Shown one piece after another: positions 6,847 to 16,300 of a stretch of DNA of 37,798 nucleotides (the first letter of the stretch is position 1; each line of letters begins with the position of its first letter). The DNA comes from Terriglobia bacterium (GTDB taxonomy: Bacteria; Acidobacteriota; Terriglobia; Bryobacterales; Bryobacteraceae), in the NCBI GenBank assembly GCA_020073365.1, contig JAIQFL010000077.1:1-37798 (forward strand), read 5' to 3'. The notes below the pieces were generated by a model. The model did not search any database, was not told the origin of the DNA, and was given only the letters and a program-made list of their open reading frames with translations. The translations under genes were made by a program, and so were the position numbers.

Positions 6847-9800
6847 CTACTTGCAGGACGGAATGGTGAGCGGCGCGGCGGGCACGGCTCCCAGGTTCTG
6901 CTTCGCCAGTTCGCCGTTGAGGTTGGCGAGATCGGTCTTCATCAGCTCGTTCCAACCCTGCGCGGCCGTGGCCAGGTCGCGGCAATACCCTTCGTAAGCG
7001 GCCTGCATTACGGGCGTGGGGGCGGCGTCCTGGCCATCCACCACGGAGGCTAGCGAGCCGATGGAGCGGTTGAGCGGTGCGAATGCCGGCGCCTGACGTC
7101 CCCCGCGGCCGCCGCCACCGCCGAAGCCGCCTGGGGAACCTTGCAGGCGCTGAGCTTTCTGCTCGAACTCTTTCAGCAAGGGGATGGTGGCGCCGCCGGC
7201 GCGCTGGCCGAGTCCCTGGAGCAGTTCGCCGGCCTTGCGATATAAGTCGTAGCTGGCCGCCACCAGGTCCAGGATCTTCCGTTCCAGCGTGAGTTGCTGG
7301 GCCAGCGCCTCGTCGGAAACGTCGACGCGCGGATCCATGGCCACCGCCAGCGGCTGCTCGAAGGTGCGGCCGTTTACGGTGAGGCGGACGCGGTAGTTGC
7401 CCGGTGTCACCATCGCGCCCAGGGGCAGCCCCGGCGTGTTCTGATACAGCGCGGAGATGGGATATTCGTGACGCAGCACGGGCGGAGCGGCATAGCGCAG
7501 GTCCCAGACGAAACGGTTCATGCCGGAATTCCTGGTGAGCGGTTCGGGATGTCCCACCCAGTATTCCGGCACGTTGGGCGGCGGTTCACTGACAGCGTAC
7601 TCACTCTCACCTTTGGTGGAATACTGTCGCACCAGTTGGCCCGCGCTATCGTAGATGCCGAGCGTAATATCCTGCGATGGCGCGGACGCCAGGTAGTAAT
7701 CCAGGATCGCGCCCGCAGGCGGATTCTGGCCGGCGGGCATCTCCGGCGGCAGCGGCGTGTCCTGGTTCAGATCCAGGCGCACGCGCAGCGCCTTTTCGGG
7801 CCGGAAGAGAAAGGTGGGCGCGCTGGATACGGTGCGGTCGATCTGGCGAAGGGGCGTGAGGTCGTCCAGAATCCAGAAGGCGCGGCCGTAGGTGGCGGCC
7901 ACCAGGTCGTCCCCATGCACCACCAGATCGCGGACGCTGGTGGTGGGCATGTTGAGCTGCAGTGCGCTCCAGTGATCGCCTTCGTCGAAGGAAACAAACG
8001 CGGCGTTCTCCGTTCCCGCGTAGAGCAGGCCCTTGCGCCCGGGGTCTTCGCGCACCACGCGGGCGAAGCAGCCTTCGGGAATGCCGCTGGACGTTTCCTG
8101 CCAGGTCTTGCCGTAGTCGTGGGTGCGGTAAAAGTGCGCGCGAAAATCGTTCTCGTCGTGGCGGTCGATAGCCGCGTAGGCGGTGGCCGCGTCGAAATGG
8201 GAAGCTTCCAGCATGCTGATCTGCGAAAGCGGCGGGAGGCCCGCCGGCGATACATTCTGCCAGGTGGCGCCGCCATCGCGCGTAAGCTGGATGATGCCGT
8301 TGTTGGTGCCGGCCCAGATCAGGCCGCCGGCGAGCGGCGAGGGCGCGAAAGTGTTAATGGCTGTGCGATTGTTGGGCGCGATGGTCTCCTGCTGTTCCTG
8401 CGCGCGCGGCCGCGCGGGCGCTGCCGGAGTGGCTGCACCGGCAGTATCGGTAGCCGCCGCGGGGGTCGGTGTCTCCGCTCGTTTGGTGAGGTCCGGGCTG
8501 ATGGCCTTCCAGTGTAGTCCGCCATCGCGCGTCTCCAGCAGGAACTGCGCGCCCATATAGAAGATGTGCGGGTCCTGCGGCGAGAAGCCCAGCGGTGGAT
8601 TGGTGGCCATGCGGTATTCGTTGTCGCGCGTGACGCTGGGCGAGACGGTGGCCACTTGCCGGTTGGTGCGGTCGATGCGGACCACGCCGCGGCTCGGCCC
8701 GCCGGCGTAGACCAGGTTGGGATTGAGCGGATCGGGAACAATGTAGCCGAACTCGTATCCGCCTACCGGGTCCCAATCCATAAAGGTGATTTCGCCATAG
8801 TCGCCGCGGCTCAACGTGCCCACCGAGCCGCTGTCCTGCTGCGTGCCGTAGACCCAGTACGGATAGCGATTGTCGGTGGAGAGATGGTAGATCTGGCCGG
8901 TGGGCTGGTTGTACCAGGAACTCCACGATTTTCCGCCGTCCATGCTGATGGTGGCGCCCTGGTCGCTGGCCATGATCATGCGTGTGGGATCGGCCGGGTC
9001 GATCCACAGCGCGTGATTGTCGTCGCCGCCGGGGGCTCCTTTGTACGAGATGAAGGTGTGGCCGCCGTCGTCGGAGCGGTAGAGCGAGGTCTGGGCAACG
9101 TAGACCACCTCGGAGTTCTTCGGGTCGAGGAACACGCGGCTGAAATAGCCGCTGCCCTGAATGCGCGGGTCCTGCGTGATCTTGCTCCAGTGCGCGCCGC
9201 CGTCATCGGAGCGGTAGAGACCTCCGGCCGCGCCGCCGCCACCGCCGCCCCCAAATCCGCCGCCGGCGACGATGGCGAAGACTTTCTGTCCACCCGCCGC
9301 CACAGCCACTCCGATGCGGCCCAGTCGCCCGGTGGGCAGCCCTTCAGTGAGCTGTGTCCAGTTTTCGCCGCCGTCGCTGGTCTTGTAGATGCCGGCGAAG
9401 CCCGACGATTCGATCGCCGCCCGCCCGCCGGGCGCCGTGTAGTGCTCCCACATAGCAGCGTAGCCGATCTTCGCATTGTCGGGCGCAAACACCAGGTCGA
9501 CAGCGCCGGTGATGTCGTCCTTATGCAGGACGTTGCGCCAGGTCTTGCCGCCATCGGTGGATTTGAAGACGCCCCGTTGATCGCTCTTCGAATAGGTGCG
9601 GCCCAGCGCGGCCACCAGCACGATGTCGGGATTGCGCGGATCGATCCACAGGTTGCCGATGTGCTCGGTCTCATCCAGCCCGATGTGCTGCCACGTCTTG
9701 CCGGCGTCGGCCGATCGGTAAACGCCGTTCCCCATGTTGACCGATCCGCCCACCATGCTGACGTCGCCGGTTCCGAAGTAAACGATATTGGGGTTGGAGG

Positions 9801-10080
9801 GCGCCACGGCCACCGCGCCGATAGAAGAAATGGGGACCGCATCGGAGATGGGCGTCCAGACCACGCCGCCGTCCACGGTCTTCCAGAGGCCGCCGCCGGG
9901 TGTGCCCATGTAGTAAACGGCGGCGTTGCCGGGAATGCCCGCCACGGCGGTCACGCGGCCGGCACGGAAGGGCCCGATCTGCCGCCAGCGCATGGCGCGG
10001 TACAGGCTGGTGTCGAAAGGTTGCGCGGCCAGCGAAAAAGAGGCTGCGAAAAGGAGCGCGCAGGCATAGCGGGACAGCAT
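6847..10080 (-). CDS. Exported VPS10/BNR-type beta-propeller protein
   Basis: This 1077-aa protein begins with a signal peptide (MLSRYACALLFAASFSLAAQ). About residues 30-700 are a run of propeller blades carrying Asp-box/BNR motifs of the form S-x-D-G-G-x-T-W, for example KTVDGGVVW, KSTDGGKTW, KTSDGGENW and YRSDDGGHTF. This is the sortilin/VPS10 or WD40/YVTN/BNR-like architecture that is common and multicopy in Acidobacteria. The last ~300 residues form a separate module (NRFVWDLRYAAPP, then GNYRVRLTVNGRTFEQPL) and a helical tail. Two low-complexity inserts stand out: a Gly run near residue 275 and an Ala/Pro/Thr-rich linker near 540. The function is unknown; related proteins are guessed to bind or hydrolyse glycans or peptides. 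It ends 16 bp before the kinase gene, so it may be co-transcribed with it. Confidence 0.88.
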   Translation of the reverse strand: MLSRYACALLFAASFSLAAQPFDTSLYRAMRWRQIGPFRAGRVTAVAGIPGNAAVYYMGTPGGGLWKTVDGGVVWTPISDAVPISSIGAVAVAPSNPNIVYFGTGDVSMVGGSVNMGNGVYRSADAGKTWQHIGLDETEHIGNLWIDPRNPDIVLVAALGRTYSKSDQRGVFKSTDGGKTWRNVLHKDDITGAVDLVFAPDNAKIGYAAMWEHYTAPGGRAAIESSGFAGIYKTSDGGENWTQLTEGLPTGRLGRIGVAVAAGGQKVFAIVAGGGFGGGGGGGAAGGLYRSDDGGAHWSKITQDPRIQGSGYFSRVFLDPKNSEVVYVAQTSLYRSDDGGHTFISYKGAPGGDDNHALWIDPADPTRMIMASDQGATISMDGGKSWSSWYNQPTGQIYHLSTDNRYPYWVYGTQQDSGSVGTLSRGDYGEITFMDWDPVGGYEFGYIVPDPLNPNLVYAGGPSRGVVRIDRTNRQVATVSPSVTRDNEYRMATNPPLGFSPQDPHIFYMGAQFLLETRDGGLHWKAISPDLTKRAETPTPAAATDTAGAATPAAPARPRAQEQQETIAPNNRTAINTFAPSPLAGGLIWAGTNNGIIQLTRDGGATWQNVSPAGLPPLSQISMLEASHFDAATAYAAIDRHDENDFRAHFYRTHDYGKTWQETSSGIPEGCFARVVREDPGRKGLLYAGTENAAFVSFDEGDHWSALQLNMPTTSVRDLVVHGDDLVAATYGRAFWILDDLTPLRQIDRTVSSAPTFLFRPEKALRVRLDLNQDTPLPPEMPAGQNPPAGAILDYYLASAPSQDITLGIYDSAGQLVRQYSTKGESEYAVSEPPPNVPEYWVGHPEPLTRNSGMNRFVWDLRYAAPPVLRHEYPISALYQNTPGLPLGAMVTPGNYRVRLTVNGRTFEQPLAVAMDPRVDVSDEALAQQLTLERKILDLVAASYDLYRKAGELLQGLGQRAGGATIPLLKEFEQKAQRLQGSPGGFGGGGGRGGRQAPAFAPLNRSIGSLASVVDGQDAAPTPVMQAAYEGYCRDLATAAQGWNELMKTDLANLNGELAKQNLGAVPAAPLTIPSCK

Positions 10081-10103
10081 TTACAGATTGTCCCACGTTG
10101 TGG

Positions 10104-10123
10104 GGCAGGCGCTTTCGCCTGCC
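10104..10123. repeat. Palindromic intergenic repeat, GGCAGGCG type
   Basis: GGCAGGCG-CTTT-CGCCTGCC is a perfect 8-bp stem with a 4-base loop, flanked by the outer complementary bases TTGT/ACAA. It lies in the 75-base gap between the dienelactone hydrolase stop and the propeller gene start. The same core occurs at 34206 and a transition variant at 17619. It could act as a transcription attenuator or a REP-like element. Confidence 0.75.
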
Positions 10124-10155
10124 AACAATTCCTTCACAGCTTCTGATAATTAGCC

Positions 10156-11055
10156 TTAGGCCAGGCCCGCTTTATACAATGCCACGAGCTTACCCCAGGC
10201 GCGCTCGGCGTCGGCCTTGTTGTAGATCGGCGCGCCGTTCTGCATGGGCATATCCGGCACGCACCAGCCATGCAGCGCTCCCGCATACACCTCGATCTCT
10301 GCGGGAACTTTGGCGGCTGCGAAAGCTTCCTTCAGCTTGTCTTTGGCATCCGGCTGACGCGCGTCGTCGTTCGACGCGATACCGAAGTACATCCGCGCCT
10401 TGATCTTCGGCGCGAGCAAATGCGGGCTATCGGGATTGGCGGTCACCAGGCCCCCGCCGTGGAACGACGCGCCCGCACCGATGCGATCGGGCAGCGTCGC
10501 GGCGGTCCTCACCACGAGCGGTCCACCCATGCAGTAACCTTGAGTTCCGATCTTCTTTGCCTTGTTCACCTCCTTTTGGGCGTCGAGGAAGCCGACGTAA
10601 GCGACGGCATCCTTCTCAGCGTTGCCGGGCGCATTCACCGACACCATCAACGGCCGGAGCTTCGCCATGTCATCCGGATTCTGGAAGCTGAAGTGGGAGG
10701 CATCCGAGAAAGGAGCTTTGGCCACGCGATAAAAGGGATTGGGCACCAAGACGGAATATCCCTCCGCCGCAATACGCTTGCCTATTTCACGCATCGAGGG
10801 CCGCAAGCCGAATGCGTCGGGCCAGATCAGCACGCCCGGATGGGCGCCGGTCTTCGGGTGAATGAACGCGGCGTCGCAGGCTCCGTCAGGGGTCTTGATC
10901 TCGACGTCGGTTTCGACGACCTCAAGGCCTGCTGCTGCGGCCGGACCTGCAGTAGCGGCAAGTCCCGCGGCCACTGAGAGAGCTACAAAATCGCGCCGTG
11001 CGATATCGCCGGGCTGCGCATCATTCTTCTGTTGCTTCTTCTGATCTTCCGTCAT
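10156..11055 (-). CDS. Tat-exported dienelactone hydrolase family protein
   Basis: This 299-aa alpha/beta hydrolase has a twin-arginine leader (IARRDFVALSVAAG, residues 19-32) followed by an Ala-rich region. The DLH catalytic set is visible: Cys175 in GYCMGG, an Asp in SNDDARQPD (230/231), and His262 in GALHGWC. The strand GVLIWPDAFGLRPSMREIGKR is also typical of the family. Dienelactone hydrolases open enol-lactones during chlorocatechol breakdown, but the family is broad and the real substrate is unknown. I chose the ATG at 11055 because GAAGGAG lies 5 bases upstream; a longer reading frame runs through a tandem repeat that looks non-coding. It is divergent from the aldolase remnant at 11180. 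Confidence 0.9.
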   Translation of the reverse strand: MTEDQKKQQKNDAQPGDIARRDFVALSVAAGLAATAGPAAAAGLEVVETDVEIKTPDGACDAAFIHPKTGAHPGVLIWPDAFGLRPSMREIGKRIAAEGYSVLVPNPFYRVAKAPFSDASHFSFQNPDDMAKLRPLMVSVNAPGNAEKDAVAYVGFLDAQKEVNKAKKIGTQGYCMGGPLVVRTAATLPDRIGAGASFHGGGLVTANPDSPHLLAPKIKARMYFGIASNDDARQPDAKDKLKEAFAAAKVPAEIEVYAGALHGWCVPDMPMQNGAPIYNKADAERAWGKLVALYKAGLA

Positions 11056-11066
11056 GGGTGCTCCTT

Positions 11067-11103
11067 CAAAAAGAGTGTATCGCTTCAAAAGAGTGTATCG
11101 CTT
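11067..11103. repeat. Tandem 18-bp direct repeat in a divergent upstream region
   Basis: Two adjacent copies of CAAAAGAGTGTATCGCTT occur; the first copy (11067-11085) has one extra A and the second is 11086-11103. They sit 12 bases upstream of the dienelactone hydrolase start. On the minus strand each copy carries GATACACT, a -10-like element. The array could be a duplicated promoter element or a two-site operator, or just slippage. Confidence 0.7.
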
Positions 11104-11179
11104 TTGATTGGTATCGGATTGTATTAGACTGAACCGTTCCCGAAGGCGGCGCAAGAAAATATCCTTTGGAGATCAGGTT

Positions 11180-11401
11180 ATGAAACATTTGAAAACAAGG
11201 CTGTTTTGTTTCTCGGTCTGCGCGTGTCTGATGCTGGGGGTGGTCACAACCATGGCCCAAACCGAGAAGGCCCCGGCCTGGAAGCCGAAGCGCATCAACC
11301 GGGCGATCGAGCTGCTGGAACAGGGTCAGCCCATCTACTACACCGGCTCGCACTCCGGGACGGCCGGCACATTCGAGCAGGGCGTAAAAGACGCCCAGAC
11401 C
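11180..11401 (+). pseudogene. 5' remnant of an exported HpcH/HpaI-type aldolase gene
   Basis: An ATG at 11180, with GGAG 8 bases upstream, starts a normal exported protein: a signal peptide (MKHLKTRLFCFSVCACLMLG to TMAQ), then KPKRINRAIELLEQGQPIYY and TGSHSGTAGTFEQGVKDAQT. These 74 residues match my recollection of the start of HpcH/HpaI (2-keto-3-deoxy sugar acid) aldolase-like proteins of Acidobacteria, which are about 300 aa or more. After KDAQT the family continues with a YxxxDMEH segment; here the sequence changes to unrelated residues and runs out of frame through the quinoprotein gene until a stop at 11863. The remaining three quarters of the aldolase are absent. I infer a deletion whose junction lies near 11401. 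The remnant may still be translated. Confidence 0.65.
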
Positions 11402-11419
11402 GCCTTCAGCACCTTGGTG

Positions 11420-11425
11420 TATACT
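11420..11425 (+). promoter_or_regulatory. Candidate -10 element for the quinoprotein gene
   Basis: TATACT lies 46 bases before the chosen TTG start at 11472 and just past the aldolase deletion junction. No convincing -35 element is found 15-19 bases upstream, where the remnant aldolase sequence now lies. The same hexamer precedes several other genes in the window. Confidence 0.35.
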
Positions 11426-11471
11426 CGCACGCAGGAAAACCGGGATGATCCGGGATCCAAGAGGTGTGCTC

Positions 11472-13232
11472 TTGAAGATAACCATGGTGGCGGCGGCGTT
11501 TCTTCTTCTCCCGGCGGCTCTGTGGCCGGCGGATGGAAGGAAGTTGTTCCGCGAGCGGTGCGCGGGGTGTCATGGGAGCGACGCTCGGGGGAGCGGCAAG
11601 GGGCCCGGGCTGGCCGGGAATCCGCGGCTGAGCGGGCAGTCGGTGGAGCAGTTGCGGGACATGGTGCAGCGGGGGGCTCCAAATGCGGGGATGCCAGCGT
11701 TCGATTTGCCGCCGGAAGAGCTGGATGCTGTCGCCAGTTACGTGCGGAGCTTGAACGCTGGGGTGACGGTTGGGCCGGCTGCCGGGATACAGGACACATG
11801 GGGGAAGCCGGAGCCAGGGGACTGGCTCACTTACAACGGGAATTTGAGCGCGAACCGGTATAGCGGGTTGAAACAGATCCACAGGGGGAATGTCGGCGGG
11901 CTGCGTCTAAAGTGGATCTTCCCAATTCCTTACTACGGGCTGGAAGTGACGCCGTTGGAAGCGGGTGGCGTGATGTATGTCACGGGGCCGAACCAGGTGT
12001 ACGCGATTGATGCTTTGACGGGGAACCAGATTTGGAAGTACTCGCGGCCGCAGACTCAAGGACTGGACGGCGATGCGTCGCTCGGGACGAATCGCGGAGT
12101 AGCGATCCGCGATGACAAGGTGTTCTACGAGACGGACAACGCGCACTTGTTGGCGCTTAGCCGCGCGACGGGCGAACTGGTGTGGGAGAAGACCATGCCG
12201 GAGGAGCCGCAGCATTACGGGGGGACGATGGCTCCGCTAGTGGTCAAAGACACCGTGATTGCGGGGGTTTCGGGGGCGGACGAGGGCATCCGCGGATTCA
12301 TCGCGTGCTACAGGGCGGAGACCGGGGAGTTGCTCTGGCGGCACTGGACGGTGCCGCGGAAGGGCGAGCGCGGATCGGAGACGTGGCAGGGGAGCGAGCC
12401 GCTGCGGGGAGGCGGATCGACCTGGCTGACGGGCTCCTATGACGAAGCCACGGATACGCTGTACTGGCCGACGGGGAACCCTTTCCCGGATGGCGACGAT
12501 CGGGACCGGGGCGGAGACAATTTGTTCACCAACTGTATCCTGGCATTGGATCCGCGCACGGGCGAGCTGAAATGGCATTACCAGTTTACGCCGCACGACG
12601 TGAGAGACCGGGACGCGACGGAGCCGCCCGTGCTGGTGGATGCGACATATCGCGGGAAGCCGCGGAAGCTACTGCTGCACGCGGACCGGAACGGGTTCTT
12701 CTACGTCCTGGACCGGACCAACGGAGAGCTGCTGCTCGCCAGGCCGTTCCTGCGGAGAGTGGATTGGGCTGCGGAGATCGCGCCGGACGGACGCCCTCGG
12801 GTGACGACCCCGAAAGGATGCCCGGACGATGCGGCGAACTGGAGCTCGGCGGCGTTCAGCCCAGTGACACGGCTGTTCTACTTCCTGGCCCTGGAGGAGT
12901 GCACCGGGAGCCCGCTGGGCTATCCGGACCAGACGGGACAGCGGTTTCTGCGGGCGCTGAATATCGAAACCGGGAAGATCGTTTGGGAAGTGCCGCAACC
13001 GGAGGCGGCGAAGGCCAAGACGTGGTCGGGGGTGCTGGCGACAGCGGGCGGCGTAGTGTTCTACGGGAAACCGAACGGGGGATTCGAGGCGGTGGATGAG
13101 CGGGATGGGAAGGCGCTGTGGCGGTTCGAGACGAATGTGCGGATGAAGGCGTCGCCCATGACGTTCGAGGTTCAGGGGAAGCAATATGTGGCGGTGGCGG
13201 CGGGGCCGAATATTTTGTGCTTTGGGTTGTGA
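11472..13232 (+). CDS. Exported PQQ-dependent-dehydrogenase-like quinoprotein with N-terminal cytochrome c
   Basis: A signal peptide (KITMVAAAFLLLPAALWPADG) is followed by a cytochrome c domain with RCAGCHGSD as haem site and a Met ligand in NAGMPAF. From about residue 110 to the end there is an eight-bladed quinoprotein propeller, starting WLTYNGNLSANRYSGL and containing GNPFPDGDDRD and GGDNLFTNCILALDPRTGEL. It would oxidise an alcohol or sugar in the periplasm and pass electrons to the haem. The usual HDxWDxD motif reads HDVRDRD, and I see no vicinal Cys pair, so PQQ binding is not certain; Acidobacteria are known to carry PQQ-like proteins without PQQ synthesis genes. I chose TTG at 11472 because GAGGTG ends 5 bases upstream; ATGs at 11445 and 11484 are alternatives. 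Confidence 0.85.
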   Translation: MKITMVAAAFLLLPAALWPADGRKLFRERCAGCHGSDARGSGKGPGLAGNPRLSGQSVEQLRDMVQRGAPNAGMPAFDLPPEELDAVASYVRSLNAGVTVGPAAGIQDTWGKPEPGDWLTYNGNLSANRYSGLKQIHRGNVGGLRLKWIFPIPYYGLEVTPLEAGGVMYVTGPNQVYAIDALTGNQIWKYSRPQTQGLDGDASLGTNRGVAIRDDKVFYETDNAHLLALSRATGELVWEKTMPEEPQHYGGTMAPLVVKDTVIAGVSGADEGIRGFIACYRAETGELLWRHWTVPRKGERGSETWQGSEPLRGGGSTWLTGSYDEATDTLYWPTGNPFPDGDDRDRGGDNLFTNCILALDPRTGELKWHYQFTPHDVRDRDATEPPVLVDATYRGKPRKLLLHADRNGFFYVLDRTNGELLLARPFLRRVDWAAEIAPDGRPRVTTPKGCPDDAANWSSAAFSPVTRLFYFLALEECTGSPLGYPDQTGQRFLRALNIETGKIVWEVPQPEAAKAKTWSGVLATAGGVVFYGKPNGGFEAVDERDGKALWRFETNVRMKASPMTFEVQGKQYVAVAAGPNILCFGL

Positions 13233-13249
13233 ACGGGCATGATGCCCGT
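13233..13249. repeat. Palindrome after the quinoprotein stop
   Basis: ACGGGCATGATGCCCGT is an inverted repeat with 7-bp arms around TGA, located directly after the quinoprotein stop codon. There is no T-run, so it is not a canonical terminator, but it could stabilise the mRNA end or separate this gene from the receptor operon. Confidence 0.5.
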
Positions 13250-13312
13250 GTCCCGATACTTCCGAAACAAGTTTTTCATGAAATTTTTATTCTCGATACA
13301 CAAACTGTGCGA

Positions 13313-13318
13313 TATACT
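13313..13318 (+). promoter_or_regulatory. Candidate -10 element for the receptor/uptake operon
   Basis: TATACT is preceded at 17 bases by TTCTCG, a weak -35 match. The surrounding 13261-13330 is clearly more AT-rich than its neighbours. Transcription would start near 13325, ahead of AGGAGG (13346-13351) and the GTG start at 13362. Confidence 0.45.
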
Positions 13319-13361
13319 CTTTCCACGCTCGCTAGATCGCAAACCAGGAGGGGTGAAAACA

Positions 13362-16300
13362 GTGATTCGCGCTTGGGCCAATATTCTTGTGATTACTCTC
13401 GCCGCTTCCGGCGCTGTGGCGCTGGGGCAGGTCAATACCGCCAGCCTTACGGGGCTGGTAAAAGATCCTTCAGATGCTGTGATTGCCGACGCGGCGGTCA
13501 TGGCCCGGAGCACCAGCACCGGGATTGAAAGGGCCGTGACGACCAACTCGTCCGGCTATTTCTTCCTTGCCAATCTTCCCGTCGGCAGTTATGAGATCTC
13601 CGTGGAAAAACAGGGATTTCAGAAGGCAGTCGCCACCGTCGCTCTGGATGCGGCGGAGAAAGGCCGGCAAGACTTCACGCTTACCCTTGGGACCGTCACT
13701 TCGATCACTACCGTAGAAGCCACCGCTCCGATGCTCTCCCCACAGGACGCATCCTTGGGCGCCACCGTCGATAACAAGTTCGTCACGGAGTATCCGCTGC
13801 TGTTGCGCAGTTGGGACGACTTGATGAATCTCGTGGCCGGCGTGCAGGGGCAGCGGTACACCGATCAGGGCGGAAGCACCAGCGCGGGCCGCACCGGCGG
13901 ATTCAACGTTCACGGAGTCCGGTCGCTCCAGAACAACTTCATTCTCGATGGCGTCGACAACAACTCGATCTCCGAGAACGTGCAGGAACTCACCACACAG
14001 GTGATCCGTCCCTCGGTGGATACCATTCAGGAATTCAAGATCATCACGAATCCGTACTCGGCGGAGTACGGCCGCAACCCCGGAGCGGCGATCAGCGTGG
14101 TGACCAAAGGCGGCACCAACGAGGTTCATGGGCTGGCATACGAATACATTCGCAACCGTGTGTTCGACGCGAACGACTTCTTCTCCAATCGGCAGGGCCT
14201 GAAAAAGCCGGAGAATATCCAGAACCAGTTTGGCGGCAATGCGGGAGGGCCGGTCGAGAAGAACAAGATATTCGCGTTCTTCGATTTCGAGGGCACCACC
14301 ATCCGCAAGGGTCAGCTTCGTTCGACCACCGTGCCGACCCCCAACGAGCGCATCGGCGATTTCAGCGCCGCTGCCGGCGCCGCGGAGCACATTAATTATC
14401 CGACACTGTACGATCAATCTTCCGGCACGCCGTTCCCCAACAACCAGATCCCGGTCAACAAAATCGAGCCGCTGGCGACCAGGATCATGAATCTGTTCCC
14501 GGCACAAACGGTCGCCGGAGCGGCGCTCAACAATTTCTTTCGCAACGCCAACCTGATGGACGACGGGTGGCGTTACTCGGGGCGCATCGACTGGCAGCCG
14601 GACCCGAAAGACAGCGTCTTCACGCGCATCACGTTCACCAATCGGAACCGTTTCATCCCCGGCAATTTCGGAGGCATCGCCGACGGCACGGCGTCTTCGT
14701 CGCAGGGCGGCAGCAGTTGACCGCCTACCAGGTGCCGGTTGGCTGGACGCGCACGCTCAACCCGCGCATGGTTAACGAGCTGCGTATTGGCTTCGCGCGC
14801 GACAATTCCCAGGCGGAGCAGGATCCCTTCGGCCTGAACCACACGGCGGACTACGTTCCAGGCGTGCCCGTCAATCCGGCATTCGATGGCGGCGTGCCGA
14901 TGATCACTTTCGCCAACCTGAACACGTTCATCGGATCGCCGAACTTCCTGCCGAAGCACCAGGTCACGCAGCAGTATCAGTTCACCGACACGCTCTCCTG
15001 GACGTCCGGGCGGCATCAGCTCAAGTTCGGCGGCGACATTCGCGCTCCCCTGCGGAACCTGTTCCAGGACATTCCAGCCACGCGCGGCGCGCTCAACTTC
15101 GACCGGATTTTCACGTGCCAGCGGCAGGCCAACAACCAGTGCGCGTCGGCCACCGGCTACTCCTATGCCGACTTCCTGATCGGAGCGGTGCAGGGGGCGC
15201 AGCTATCCAACCTGTTCGGCGTGGATCAGCGCCTCCAGATGTTCTCGGGCTTCGCCCAGGATGATTTCAAGGTGACCCCGCGGCTGGCCATGAATCTGGG
15301 CGTCCGGTACGATTTCGCAACGCCGGTCTGGGACGCGAAGAACCACCTGGCGAACTTCAATCCGGCCGGCGCGGGGTCGCTCATTTACGCCAAAGACGGC
15401 TCGATCTACGATCGCACGGGGGTTAATCCCAATTTCCACAATTTCGCGCCGCGGCTTGGGCTCTCGTATCAGATCACGCCCAAGACGGTGCTGCGCACCG
15501 GGTACGGCATCTTCTATTCGCCTTTCGAGCGCATCGGGAGTGAAGACCAACTGGCGTTGAATCCGCCGGGGCTGATCAATAACAATATCTCGCTGCCCTC
15601 CACCGCTTTGGCTCCGCTTTTCCCGCTGAGCAGCGGCTTTCCATCGAACTTCCTGGACCCCTCGCAGCTTTCGCTGCAGCGCGTGAAGATCCGCGGCGCC
15701 AACCCCAACGCTCCCAGCAGCAGCGTACAGCAGTGGAGCTTCGGCATTCAACGCGAGTTGCCTGGAGGCCTTTTTGTCGAGGCCGATTACGTGGGCACCA
15801 GGAGCACGCACCTGAACACGCTGCGCGATCTGAACCAGCCGCTCAACAACGGGCTCACGGTGCTCACTAACGCGCTCGGGCAGCCTATCCTGCCGTATCC
15901 GAATTTCGGCCAGATCGAGTACCGTGACCCCCTCGGCAGTGCCATCTACCACGGGCTGGATTTCACGCTGGAGCGCAGGTTCCGCGCCGGGCTGGCCTTC
16001 CGCGCCGCCTACACATGGTCGAAATCGATCGACAACACCGCCGAGCACCTGAGCGCGTACGGCTCCAACAGTTTCGGCCAGAATGGATACAACTTCCACA
16101 CCTGGAGCGGGCCCAGCGATTTCGACGTCCCGCAGCGGCTGGTGTTCAGCTACGTGTATGAACTGCCGTTCGGGAAAGGCAAGCCGATGGCGAACCACGG
16201 ATGGCTTGCGTATGTCGTGGGCGGGTTCCAGACCAGCGGCTCGCTGACGCTGGCCAGCGGACGTCCGTTCACCGTGTTTGCGTCGGCCAACAGCAGCTCG

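Noticed and set aside
10104..10123. CRISPR repeat
   Set aside because: Copies are single, kilobases apart and not separated by regular spacers; the palindromes fit REP-like or terminator roles better.
8566..10146. 526-codon plus-strand open frame opposite the propeller gene
   Set aside because: It is the antisense shadow of a recognised protein; the translation has no family motif and its start has no ribosome site.
11108..11863. A 251-residue protein spanning the aldolase remnant and into the quinoprotein
   Set aside because: Only its residues from the ATG at 11180 to 11401 resemble a protein family; beyond that it is the wrong frame of the quinoprotein gene.
14705..14711. Programmed -1 ribosomal frameshift in the receptor
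   Set aside because: GGGCGGC does not fit a classic X-XXY-YYZ slippery site and I see no well-placed stimulatory structure; a mutation or sequencing error is simpler.
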